From positions 21,086-85,085 of the forward strand of contig JAAYWB010000060.1 of the NCBI GenBank assembly GCA_012516855.1: a DNA stretch of 64,000 nt. Reading direction: 5' to 3'. Below the pieces are notes generated by a model. The model worked only from the letters and a program-made list of their open reading frames with translations, did not search any database and was not told the DNA's origin. Shown piece after piece: positions 8,416-17,003 of the stretch. The translations under genes were made by a program, and so were the position numbers. This DNA comes from Candidatus Cloacimonadota bacterium. GTDB taxonomy: Bacteria > Cloacimonadota > Cloacimonadia > Cloacimonadales > Cloacimonadaceae. Numbering within the stretch: position 1 is the stretch's first letter; the number at the start of each line of letters is the position of its first letter.

Positions 8416-10743
8416 ATGCGTAAACACATGCTGCCGCTACTGCTGATGCTTGTGGCCGGGAGGCTTTTCAGCGCCACCGTGAGCGGATTTGTGACCCGCG
8501 AGGACAGCGGCGAGCCCCTGCAGTATGTGAGCGTGAGGGTGGCTGGCACCAAAATCGGCGCGCAGACGAACAAACAGGGATATTACGTGCTCACGGTCAA
8601 CCAGACCGGCAGCTTCAAGCTGGAGTTTTCCCTGGTCTCCCACCTGCGGGAAAGCAGAAACTTCAGCATCCGCTCCCAGAGTGACGAAATCGTCCTGAAC
8701 ACCCAGATGAAAAAGTCCGCGGTGAAACTCAACAAAATAGTGGTGACAGCCGACGCCGAGTCCGGCCTAGAAGGCCCCGTGATCCGAACCAGTTCCATTC
8801 ACCGGGGCCGGGAGGACATCCAGGCAATTGTTTCCGTCGTGGAGGCAGACGTGTTTCGCGCGGTGCTCACTCTCCCTGGCGTGATGCCCATTTCTGACTT
8901 CTTTTCAGGACTTTACGTGCGGGGCGGTTCGCCCGACCAGAATCTTATCCTGCTGGACGACACCGATGTTTACAACCCCAGCCATCTGGGTGGGTTGTTC
9001 AGCACTTTCAATACCGATGCAGTGGAAAACGTAGAACTCATCAAGGGCGGCTACCCTGCCAAGTTCGGCGGCAGGCTGTCTTCCGTGCTGGATGTCACCA
9101 ACCGCCAGGGCAACCGGGTCAAATCCCAAGGCGTGGCTCGGGTAAGCCTCATTTCATCTTCCGCCACGCTGGAAGGGCCTTGGAGTGTCGGTTCCGCAGA
9201 CGGGTCCTACATGGCTTCGTTCCGCCGCACCTATCTGGAATTGATAAAAACCATCTACGACAAACTTCCAGACTACTATTTCTACGACGGCCATGCCAAG
9301 TTCAACTTGGACGCGGACAACAGCAACAAGCTCAGTTTCAGCGGCTACATCGGACGCGACGACCTTTCTTACTATTTGGGAAGCGTTCTGGACGTTGACT
9401 GGGGCAACAGCAATATCTCCGCGCGCTGGCTGCATCTCTTTTCCCCGCGCCTCTATTCCAATTTCACGCTCGCCGGAAGTCAGTTCAGCAGCGGAATGAG
9501 CCAGACCGCCGCAGAAGGGGACGAAACCATCTTCCGCACCGACAATTCCATCAAAGACCTCACCGCCAAGGGGATACTGAACTGGAAGCCGAACAACAGC
9601 CACGAGGTGGAAAGCGGTTTCGAAGTGAAATGGAACGACACCGCCCTGAAGATGGAAACCTCCTATCAAATCGATCCGGACGGGCTTCCGGACAGCGCCA
9701 TCTCTTCGCTCACATCCTCCCTTTTCCTGCAGGATACATGGGTGATAAACCCTCTCTGGACCTTGCAGCCGGGCCTGCGGCTGAATTGGTATCGCACGGG
9801 AAGGATCATACCGGACCAGATTCCCGCCGCGAATTATCTGAACCTGGAACCTCGCCTTTCCTTCAGATGGACCCTCGACGCCGGAGAAAGCGTCTATACC
9901 AATTTTGGCGTTTACAACCAGTATCTAACCCTGCTGGCGATGGACGTGAACACCCCCTTCGACGTCTGGCTGCCGCTGGACGGCTCGCTGCGCCCGGCCC
10001 GCTCGCTGCATTACATCCTCGGCTACCAGAGGCGCCTGGGCAAGCATCTGGCCCTGGAAACCGAAGCCTATTACAAGGATTACGACAACCTAGCCCAACT
10101 GGATTTTAACGCCTTTTTCAACTGGAACAACAGCACCGGCAACCTCGGCAGCGCCATGCGCGTCGGCATCGGCCACGCCTATGGGGCGGAATTGCTGCTC
10201 CGCAACGACTGGAACGGCCTCGAAGGCTTTATCGGCTACACCTTCAGCCGCACCCGACGCAAGATAGAAGGCCTCAACCTTGATCCCCAAACCGGCGAGG
10301 CCAGTTATTTCTTTCCCCGATTTGACCGCAGCCACAGCGTCTCCATGGTGGAAAGCTACAACCTCAGCGCCAACACCGGCTGGCAGCCCCTCGGCGCGGA
10401 TTTCAAGCTTGGCCTGAACTTCAGCTACAATTCCGGCCAGCCCTTAGAGGTGCCGGAGCGTATCTATTTCGACGGCGACAGTTTCCAAATCATCTACAGC
10501 TACAAAGATGGCCACCGCCTGCCCTATTACATGCGGCTGGACCTGAGCGCAAAAGTGCAGTGGAACACCCGTTGGGGCAGCGTCGAACCCTATCTGGACG
10601 TCATCAATGTCTTCGGCCGCAAAAACGTAAGCTTCCGCACTTACCAACTCGTGCCGCAGGAAGACCTGACCCTGCGGCTGGAAACTCAGGACGGCTCCCA
10701 GTTCCCCTTCCTGCCTTTCATTGGAGTGAACGTCACATGGTAG
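8416..10743 (+). CDS. TonB-dependent outer-membrane receptor
   Basis: A 775-residue outer-membrane protein: signal peptide (about 1-20), a carboxypeptidase-regulatory-like Ig domain (about 21-105; SGFVTREDSGEPLQYVSV), a plug domain (about 130-245; DVFRAVLTLPGV, LYVRGGSPDQN, ELIKGGYPAKFGGRLSS), and a long beta-barrel ending in an aromatic residue (GVNVTW). This is a SusC/FecA-like architecture. The ATG at 8416 is chosen over 8305 and 8404 because GGGAG lies just upstream and the signal peptide starts there. A TTGACA at 8353 is present but lacks a well-spaced -10. The lipoprotein gene downstream overlaps its stop, suggesting a receptor/lipoprotein pair. The ligand is unknown. Confidence 0.88.
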   Translation: MRKHMLPLLLMLVAGRLFSATVSGFVTREDSGEPLQYVSVRVAGTKIGAQTNKQGYYVLTVNQTGSFKLEFSLVSHLRESRNFSIRSQSDEIVLNTQMKKSAVKLNKIVVTADAESGLEGPVIRTSSIHRGREDIQAIVSVVEADVFRAVLTLPGVMPISDFFSGLYVRGGSPDQNLILLDDTDVYNPSHLGGLFSTFNTDAVENVELIKGGYPAKFGGRLSSVLDVTNRQGNRVKSQGVARVSLISSSATLEGPWSVGSADGSYMASFRRTYLELIKTIYDKLPDYYFYDGHAKFNLDADNSNKLSFSGYIGRDDLSYYLGSVLDVDWGNSNISARWLHLFSPRLYSNFTLAGSQFSSGMSQTAAEGDETIFRTDNSIKDLTAKGILNWKPNNSHEVESGFEVKWNDTALKMETSYQIDPDGLPDSAISSLTSSLFLQDTWVINPLWTLQPGLRLNWYRTGRIIPDQIPAANYLNLEPRLSFRWTLDAGESVYTNFGVYNQYLTLLAMDVNTPFDVWLPLDGSLRPARSLHYILGYQRRLGKHLALETEAYYKDYDNLAQLDFNAFFNWNNSTGNLGSAMRVGIGHAYGAELLLRNDWNGLEGFIGYTFSRTRRKIEGLNLDPQTGEASYFFPRFDRSHSVSMVESYNLSANTGWQPLGADFKLGLNFSYNSGQPLEVPERIYFDGDSFQIIYSYKDGHRLPYYMRLDLSAKVQWNTRWGSVEPYLDVINVFGRKNVSFRTYQLVPQEDLTLRLETQDGSQFPFLPFIGVNVTW

Positions 10744-11672
10744 GCAAGCATCTTTTCCGCCTTATGCCCCTGCTGCTTCTGGCGCTGCTGCTTGCCTCCT
10801 GCGAAAACACCAGCGGGCCCCGCTTTGAGGGCGACGTTTTCACCGTGGCGGGCCTGCTGAAGGCCGGTCAACCTGTGAACTTTGAGTATCCCATATATGT
10901 GACCCGCAGTTCCGCCATCGAGGATTTCAACCCCTTGGAAATCTTCGTTTACGACGCCACCGTCACCATCCGGGACCTGGATGCCGACCTGGAGTTCCAG
11001 CTCACCCCCGCCCTGCACGAATTCAAATTCAAATACATTGACCTTGCTGAAAACATCATCGAGCCCGGCCACCGCTACCGGATCGAGGTGCTCGTTCCCG
11101 GCGCTAATTCGCTGATTTGGGCCGAAACGACCGTTCCCATCGCCCTTGTGGCGGCGCCCGATCCCTACGGAACCAATCCCCCCGGAACCGGCTATTCGGT
11201 GGACCCCAATACCGAAAACACAATGCCTTTCAGCCTCATCGACAGCCATTACCCTGTCTTCGCCTCCACCGGGGCCAACGCCGGCAAATTCAACCTGATG
11301 GCGGAATTCTACTGCCTGGAACCCTTCAGCACAGATCTCGAATTCACGTCGGAATTGATGCCGACGGCGCATCCCGACTCCAGCCTGGCAGACAGCTACA
11401 ACGCCGGCCAGCCGCCCCGCCGCCTCAGCATCATGTACCGCTTTGTCTCAGCGCCTTTGCCCGGTTTGCAGGATAACTACCTCGTGCTGGAAAACTACTC
11501 CTCTGCCTTCATCTTTTACGGTCGCTACCGCCTGCGCCTGCTGATAGTTGACGACAACTACTTCAACTACAATTTCATGGAGGAAGGCTACCTCCACGGC
11601 GGAATCCACAACGCCCTGGGCTATTTCGGCTCCGCCAGCGGAGTCGATATGTTTGCCCGCATCGTGAAATAG
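10737..11672 (+). CDS. Outer-membrane lipoprotein, DUF4249-like, partner of the receptor
   Basis: A 311-residue lipoprotein with a hydrophobic signal and a lipobox LLAS|C (Cys22). The mature part is beta-rich, begins with a pattern like DUF4249 proteins (EGDVFTVAGLLKAGQPV), and ends in ALGYFGSASGVDMFARIVK, again similar to that family; the assignment is from memory. DUF4249 genes commonly follow TonB-dependent receptors in Bacteroidota. Here the ATG at 10737 overlaps the receptor stop by seven bases, with GGAG about ten bases upstream inside the receptor gene. It probably works with the receptor at the outer membrane. A small hairpin at 11685-11700 after the stop lacks a T-run. Confidence 0.7.
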   Translation: MVGKHLFRLMPLLLLALLLASCENTSGPRFEGDVFTVAGLLKAGQPVNFEYPIYVTRSSAIEDFNPLEIFVYDATVTIRDLDADLEFQLTPALHEFKFKYIDLAENIIEPGHRYRIEVLVPGANSLIWAETTVPIALVAAPDPYGTNPPGTGYSVDPNTENTMPFSLIDSHYPVFASTGANAGKFNLMAEFYCLEPFSTDLEFTSELMPTAHPDSSLADSYNAGQPPRRLSIMYRFVSAPLPGLQDNYLVLENYSSAFIFYGRYRLRLLIVDDNYFNYNFMEEGYLHGGIHNALGYFGSASGVDMFARIVK

Positions 11673-11781
11673 CAGACGCCCAGAAAGCCCGATAGGGCTT
11701 CACTCCGGGATTTCCTGACAGCTTTGGCGGCCTGCCTGTCGGTTACAAAAAGACTTCCATTCCTTTCCCGACTGATATTCT

Positions 11782-11810
11782 TTGAATAATGGCCTGCTTA
11801 TTGCTATATT
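11782..11810 (+). promoter_or_regulatory. Putative sigma70-type promoter for the 524-aa secreted protein
   Basis: TTGAAT at 11782-11787 and TATATT at 11805-11810 are separated by exactly 17 bases. The start would fall near 11817, leaving a short leader with GGGAGGTG before the ATG at 11842. Confidence 0.55.
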
Positions 11811-11841
11811 GGATGGATAGATTTCCCAGGGAGGTGAACAA

Positions 11842-13416
11842 ATGAAAGCTATTTGGAAAAACTGGCCCACCATCCTTCTTCTGGGGACGCTGGCTTTCGC
11901 GGCCAAGCCCTTGGGAGCGGTTGATGTGATGAATGTTTATTTCACCGGCAGTTCTCAGCTAAGCCACGGATTCCAGGCCTGCCAGACCGTGGGGGACAGC
12001 CTGCGCCTGTATGACTGTGAAATCATGAATGACCGCGTCCTCATCAAGCTGGCCACGGTCGGCCCTGACGGACTCTGCGGGCCCCAGCAGACAATCCACC
12101 AAATCATAGCCGAATCCGATTGGGGCGATTTATCTGATACTCCCCTGGCCTTTTCCTGTAAGGCCGGCAAGCTGCTTTCCGCCTTCCGCGCGGCCAACCG
12201 GGTCATTGTCTGCTGCACTGATGACAGCGGCACCAGCCAGCATGTTTTCAATACCTCCGGGCTGAATGTCGAGGATTCCAGCTTCGGCCCCGTCCTCTAC
12301 ATCGTGGATGAAACGCTGGCCTACCTCTGCTCCACCAGGGGAGCCTATCCCCAGATCAACCATGAGGTGTACATCCTGAACCTGAGCAACAACAGCCAGC
12401 ATCTCCTGTACCAAGGCCCGGGCTGGCTTTCCCATCAGGTCCAATCCTTTGCAGATGAATACTTTCTCCTCTGGACTTTAGACGGACCGGACCTCCTGGT
12501 GCAAAACAACAACATCATCCAAACCTTCCCTCAGGGCTGGTTCCCAGCCAGCGAAGGCGGAGGAGCGGGCTTCACGCAGACCAGGAAACTCTGCGGCGAC
12601 TACTTTCAGACCCTGGCCATCGACCTCATTGAAGGCGGACCCACCTCAGCCTACCTGGTCTGGCTGGAAGGGAGCGAACTGCATAGACAATGGGTCGACA
12701 GCTCCATCTGGCCCTGGCAGACTCCGCATTTCAGGGAAGTAATAACCCTCAGCGACACCAGCTTTTCAGCAATATCTTACCAGTATAACGAGTGGTCATT
12801 CTGCCACAAATCCCTTGTTAATGGCGTATTCAGCGACCTGGCTGGCTTCCCTGACCTGACTGGATACCCGAACGCGGCTTTTCTGAGAAAGATGGACGCA
12901 GACTACACTCTGGCCATCAACCGACCGACCGACACGCAGTACGGCTTCCATCTGGTTGACCATCCCCTGGGCCTGGTGAGGGATTACAGTTTTGACGGAA
13001 TGGATGTTTGGGCAAGATATTGCTTTAATTCAGAACGCAGCGTCTATCTGCTGGGCAGGGCCGCGTATGACGCTCCCTGGCAGGTTTACGCCTTCCATCT
13101 GGAACTTGGCCTCTCAACCCCGGATGAAGAAGACCCGCCAGCTTTGGCGGGAATCACCGCCTTCCCCAACCCCTTCAGGTCATCCTGCCAAATCGAAATC
13201 AAAACCGGGGTCCCGCAGGAGGCGAACCTGGATGTTTTCAACCTCAGGGGTCAGAAAGTGGCGCGGATTTTCTCTGGCAAACTGGACAGGGGCGAAAGCC
13301 ATCATATTTGGGACGGCCGCGATGACGACCTGCGACCAGTTTCCAGCGGGATATACCTGCTCCGGCTGACAACTCCGGAAGGCTCTTCCAGCCGTAGGAT
13401 AATGCAGGCCAAATGA
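11842..13416 (+). CDS. Secreted protein with C-terminal sorting domain, function unknown
   Basis: A 524-residue exported protein. The signal peptide covers about residues 1-26 (hydrophobic ILLLGTLAFAAKPLGA). The middle 400 residues are rich in short beta-strand segments and hydrophobic/aromatic repeats suggesting a beta-propeller-like fold, but I do not recognise a family. The end (about 440-524) is a FlgD/T9SS-like domain: ITAFPNPFRSS, FNLRGQKVARIF, SSGIYLLRLT, RRIMQAK. A strong GGGAGGTG lies before the ATG. It stands alone between a promoter-like site and a repeat element at 13471. Confidence 0.7.
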   Translation: MKAIWKNWPTILLLGTLAFAAKPLGAVDVMNVYFTGSSQLSHGFQACQTVGDSLRLYDCEIMNDRVLIKLATVGPDGLCGPQQTIHQIIAESDWGDLSDTPLAFSCKAGKLLSAFRAANRVIVCCTDDSGTSQHVFNTSGLNVEDSSFGPVLYIVDETLAYLCSTRGAYPQINHEVYILNLSNNSQHLLYQGPGWLSHQVQSFADEYFLLWTLDGPDLLVQNNNIIQTFPQGWFPASEGGGAGFTQTRKLCGDYFQTLAIDLIEGGPTSAYLVWLEGSELHRQWVDSSIWPWQTPHFREVITLSDTSFSAISYQYNEWSFCHKSLVNGVFSDLAGFPDLTGYPNAAFLRKMDADYTLAINRPTDTQYGFHLVDHPLGLVRDYSFDGMDVWARYCFNSERSVYLLGRAAYDAPWQVYAFHLELGLSTPDEEDPPALAGITAFPNPFRSSCQIEIKTGVPQEANLDVFNLRGQKVARIFSGKLDRGESHHIWDGRDDDLRPVSSGIYLLRLTTPEGSSSRRIMQAK

Positions 13417-13470
13417 TTTACACAAGGTAAAGCCGCTCCCTAACAAGGCCACGAGCCTTTTCCCTGCTCC

Positions 13471-13580
13471 CCGTTAGCGCCCCCTGATTCGGGTTCGGGC
13501 AGCCTCTCGCATAATGCCCGCACCGGATGCGGGTATCTTCCGGGAGGCGGGCAAGAGGCAACTTTCCGGGCGTTAAGGAG
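13471..13580. repeat. Dispersed palindromic element, family B, copy 1
   Basis: This shares the core 'gcctc.cgca.aatgcccgca...gatgcgggtat...cgggaggcg' with copies at 25786-25898 and 51357-51470. An inner stem (atgcccgca/tgcgggtat) sits inside a cctc.cg/cgggagg stem. The outer parts also pair (ttagcgccc near 13475, gggcgttaa near 13568). No coding sequence is present. This copy lies between two co-oriented secreted-protein genes. Confidence 0.7.
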
Positions 13581-13718
13581 GCTTGGTCTGACATTTGCCG
13601 GGCGGATGGAATGGTGTTTGCATATAATTATATTACTGAGAAAATGATGCCAACAAGCCGGGATGCCACCGAGCGATGAACTCTGGCCTGGAAGCGGGAC
13701 ATCCGGCGGGGAGGAACG

Positions 13719-14963
13719 ATGAAGGCATATTTTGGACACAGCCTGTTGCTGCTGGCGCTGCTGCTGCCGGCATTGCTGGCAGGGCAGGATTATCCCCAGA
13801 CCTACTACCTGAGTGGCATTGACCGCCATGCTTCGGGCGGAGGATTCGGCGGTCCGGACTGGTGGTCGGTGGATTGTTACACCTACACACAAGCCCCGGG
13901 CAACACTCTGCTGATTACCCAAATCGGCCACCTCCACCGGGGCTGGATGTACGACTTTCCCCCCAGCGAATATTATGAAGTTGAGGATTTTGACGGCGAA
14001 CTGACCCTGTACCCGGAGTATTACGTCATCACCAGCCCCCTGACCCTGCAATCGAACATCGACTTCACCCGGACCCGCAAGATGGATTATCAGGGCTATT
14101 GCCACGAGGATGACTGGTACGATTACTACTCCAACCACTACCACGCCTGGCACAGCTACAACGCCGATATGAAGCTGACCCGTACCGTGATAAAAAAAGC
14201 GCGCCAGAACCAAACCGTTGAGTGGTTGGACTGCGTTTGCACCCTCGACAGCCTGGGGCGCCGGGTGGAGGAACTCACCCTCAGCTCCGCCGATTCACTC
14301 AACTGGGTGAATCACCGCCGCCGGCAGTATATCTATTCCGGTGAGCAGCTTCCCCCCGGTTACCAATTCGAAAAACACAACCACCAACTGCCCGACTACA
14401 TCCTCAATTTAGTGACCATTCGCGTTCCCTATCTCAATGACGGCTGGATCATCTCCCAAGTGACAGAGCAAACAGCCAATGCCCAGGGCGTGTGGTACAA
14501 TCCGGAGACTTGGAGCTTAAACATCGAGGTGGATACCGAAACAGGAGAAGTCACCGCCGAATATTGTTGCACCTTCAGCGCGGAGGGGTTGCTGACAAGA
14601 ATTGTAATTATAGATGGGGACGGCATTCCCAGCTATGATTTCCATTTCGCCCACACTTCGGACACCGCAGCGGATGACGGCGTGCCTCAGGTGACCGAAA
14701 CCCTGCGGGCCTGGCCCAACCCGGCGAGGGAAAAGGCGACTCTGAGCCTGCCCGGCAAGCTATCCGGCCCGGTAACCCTGAGCACCTACAACACCCGGGG
14801 ACAACTAATCAAAGAGGAAAGCCGCGCTGTGGACGCTATAAACCGCGACCTTGGCTGGCAGGCGCTGGACAGGGAAGGCCGGCCTTTGGACAGCGGAATA
14901 TACCTGATTCGCGCCCGGGGCACGGATTTCTGCCAGACGGCCAGGGTGATGGTCCTGCGGTAG
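13719..14963 (+). CDS. Secreted protein with C-terminal sorting domain, function unknown
   Basis: A 414-residue exported protein with a very hydrophobic signal peptide (about 1-21, LLLLALLLPALLAG). The mature body is unusually rich in Tyr, His, Asp and Trp (for example DDWYDYYSNHYHAWHSY near 135-150) and contains repeated YD-type strands (LDSLGRRVEE, YIYSGEQL, SAEGLLTRIV). The C-terminal domain starts at about 330 (LRAWPNPAREKATLSL) and ends SGIYLIRARG...VMVLR, like the truncated protein at 1-78. GGGAGG lies before the ATG. A TATAAT at 13623-13628 may belong to its promoter, but no matching -35 was found. No enzymatic motif is recognised. Confidence 0.7.
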   Translation: MKAYFGHSLLLLALLLPALLAGQDYPQTYYLSGIDRHASGGGFGGPDWWSVDCYTYTQAPGNTLLITQIGHLHRGWMYDFPPSEYYEVEDFDGELTLYPEYYVITSPLTLQSNIDFTRTRKMDYQGYCHEDDWYDYYSNHYHAWHSYNADMKLTRTVIKKARQNQTVEWLDCVCTLDSLGRRVEELTLSSADSLNWVNHRRRQYIYSGEQLPPGYQFEKHNHQLPDYILNLVTIRVPYLNDGWIISQVTEQTANAQGVWYNPETWSLNIEVDTETGEVTAEYCCTFSAEGLLTRIVIIDGDGIPSYDFHFAHTSDTAADDGVPQVTETLRAWPNPAREKATLSLPGKLSGPVTLSTYNTRGQLIKEESRAVDAINRDLGWQALDREGRPLDSGIYLIRARGTDFCQTARVMVLR

Positions 14964-15084
14964 CGTTTAGGGCCCCGCTTTCCGTCAGCCTCAGTGGAAG
15001 AACGTTGGGCGGAATGATTTTCCGGACTGAACGAGTCCGTATGGCGACATAACGATTGCGAGAGGAGCGTAAGCCCCTTGTACA

Positions 15085-15113
15085 CTGGATTCCGGGTCAA
15101 TCCTGGAATGACG
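15085..15113. repeat. Short palindromic intergenic sequence
   Basis: An imperfect inverted repeat (ctggattccgggtc, cctggaatgac) lies between convergent transcription units. It has the look of the 'GGATTCC...GGAATGAC' interspersed palindromes common in bacterial intergenic DNA. Only one copy is seen in this window. Confidence 0.4.
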
Positions 15114-15144
15114 TGCAAGACGTTGGCCGATTGAACACAAGCCT

Positions 15145-15173
15145 AAAAAAGGCGGGAGTGGATCCCGCCTTTC
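15145..15173 (-). terminator. Intrinsic terminator of the hydrogenase operon
   Basis: A seven-base-pair stem (ggcggga/tcccgcc, 15151-15170) has a run of six T on the - strand immediately after it. It lies 23 bases beyond the hydA stop codon. The + strand side has only three T, so it mainly serves the - strand. Confidence 0.8.
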
Positions 15174-15195
15174 ATATTGCCTGTATTTGGCTGCG

Positions 15196-16986
15196 TCAGT
15201 GGGCTTCGTGCTTTTGGGTGACCTGTTCGACCACCTGGCCGCTGCTGACGGAGCGTTTGAAGTAGTAGGTGTGGAGCAGCTTGAGGGCGAGGGGGGAGTT
15301 GGGTTCGCCGAGGAAGCGCTCATAGATTTTGACGACTTCGGGGTTTTTGTGGGACTGACGCACAGGGAGGCTGCGGTCTTCCTCATAGAGGGAGAGGCCC
15401 CTGCGGGCGCGGGACGCGATGTCGTTGCCATAGGGCTGTCCGCCGCCGCCGACGCAGCCGCCGGGGCAGGCCATGATTTCGATGAAGTGCCAGGGCGATT
15501 CGCCTTTGGTGGCGAGGCCTTCGCGCACTTGATCCATTACCTTGCGGGCGTTGGAAAGCCCGTGGGCGACCGCCACGCGGATTTCGCCGAAGCCGGGAAC
15601 ATCGACCGCGGCTTCCTTCACGCCTTCCAAACCGCGCACGGCGGTGATTTCAACGTCTTCCAGCTCGGTGCCGGTGACAAGGAAATAGGCGGAGCGGATA
15701 GCCGCCTCCATCACGCCGCCGGTGGCGCCAAAGATGGTGCCGGCGCCGGTATAGTAGCTCATGCCTTCGTCGGGCTCCTCTTCGGGGAGGTTGGCGAAAT
15801 CGATGCCCGCTTCCTTTATCATGCGAATAAGTTCACGGGTGGTGAGCACATAGTCGGTATCCTGGAATCCGGAGTCACGGAGTTCGGGGCGCCGGGCCTC
15901 GAATTTCTTCGCGGTGCAGGGCATCACGGCCACAGAGACAATTTTAGCGGGGTCGATGCCGTGTTCCTGGGCGTAGTAGGTTTTGGACAGCACGCCGAAC
16001 ATGCTCATGGGTGATTTGGCGGTGGAAACGCAATCCGCGAGGTCGGGATAGTAGGTTTCCATGAACTTGATCCAGCCTGGTGAGCAGGAGGTGATGAGAG
16101 GGCGTTTTTCGCCGGCTTTGAGCTTGGTTACGCATTCGGTGCCTTCCTCAAGGATGGTGAGGTCGGCGGTGAAGTTGGTGTCCATCACGCTGTCGAAGCC
16201 TATCTTGCGGAGGGCGGCATACATTTTCTTGGGGGTCACGGAGCCAAGGGGCAGGCCGAAATCCTCACCCAGGGAAACGCGGACGGAGGGGGCTTCCTGC
16301 ACGATCACGTGTTTTTCGGGATCGAGGATGGCATCCCAAACCTCGTCAATCTCCCCGCGCTCGCGCAGGGCGCCGGTGGGGCAATAGACCGTGCACTGGC
16401 CGCAGTTCACGCAGGGGCTGTTGGCCATGCCGAGGCTGAAGGCGGTGTCAATATGGGAATCGATTCCGCGGTCGGCAAAGGTGAGGGCATAGACGGTCTG
16501 GGTTTCGTTGCAGACGTTGATGCAGCGTCCGCAGGCGATGCATTTGTTCACGTCGCGGACGATGGAGAGGGAGCTGTCGTCAACAGGCTTTTTCACCAGA
16601 ATGCTTGGCAGGGCTTCGGGATCCACGCCGAGGTTGTTTGCCAATGTTTGGAGCTCGCATTTGTTGTTTGCCACGCAGGTGGGGCAAACCACGTCGTGGT
16701 TGGAAAGGATCATTTCCACCAGGGTTTTGCGGTAAGCGCGCAGCTTCTTGGAGTTGGTAATGATTTTCATCCCTTCGGTCACCGGAGTGCAGCAGGCGCG
16801 CTTGGGAACGGGGCTTCCGGAGAGTTCAATCACACAGACGCCGCAATTTGCCGTGGGCGGCAAATCGGGATGGTAACACAGCCTGGGGATATAAATCCCG
16901 TGTTTGTCGGCGGCTTCGATGATTGTCATCGTATCCGGAACTTCCAGATGTTTGTCATCTATCCAGATATTTACTGTTTTAGCCAT
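15196..16986 (-). CDS. hydA: [FeFe] hydrogenase catalytic subunit (HydA/HndD type)
   Basis: A 596-residue cytosolic catalytic subunit of an NAD(P)-linked, probably electron-bifurcating hydrogenase (2H+ + 2e- to H2). Domains in order: an N-terminal [2Fe-2S] plant-ferredoxin domain (Cys37, 48, 51, 65/66); a His-Cys3 cluster site (His97, Cys101, 104, 110); a two-[4Fe-4S] ferredoxin domain (Cys149-159 and 192-202); and the H-cluster domain. H-domain signatures are L1 TSCSPGW (299-305), L2 MPCTAKK (355-361) and L3 MACPGGC (505-511). L1 has Ser where TSCCPxW has its second Cys; I recall this variant in HndD-like sequences but cannot confirm it here. It is the last gene of the operon, 17 bases after nuoF-like subunit 1. 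Maturation genes are not in the window. Confidence 0.92.
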   Translation of the reverse strand: MAKTVNIWIDDKHLEVPDTMTIIEAADKHGIYIPRLCYHPDLPPTANCGVCVIELSGSPVPKRACCTPVTEGMKIITNSKKLRAYRKTLVEMILSNHDVVCPTCVANNKCELQTLANNLGVDPEALPSILVKKPVDDSSLSIVRDVNKCIACGRCINVCNETQTVYALTFADRGIDSHIDTAFSLGMANSPCVNCGQCTVYCPTGALRERGEIDEVWDAILDPEKHVIVQEAPSVRVSLGEDFGLPLGSVTPKKMYAALRKIGFDSVMDTNFTADLTILEEGTECVTKLKAGEKRPLITSCSPGWIKFMETYYPDLADCVSTAKSPMSMFGVLSKTYYAQEHGIDPAKIVSVAVMPCTAKKFEARRPELRDSGFQDTDYVLTTRELIRMIKEAGIDFANLPEEEPDEGMSYYTGAGTIFGATGGVMEAAIRSAYFLVTGTELEDVEITAVRGLEGVKEAAVDVPGFGEIRVAVAHGLSNARKVMDQVREGLATKGESPWHFIEIMACPGGCVGGGGQPYGNDIASRARRGLSLYEEDRSLPVRQSHKNPEVVKIYERFLGEPNSPLALKLLHTYYFKRSVSSGQVVEQVTQKHEAH

Positions 16987-17003
16987 TTCATATCCTCTTT
17001 ATT

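Noticed and set aside
11685..11700. Hairpin aagcccgatagggctt after the lipoprotein gene as a terminator
   Set aside because: Short stem without any following T-run, so not called as an intrinsic terminator.
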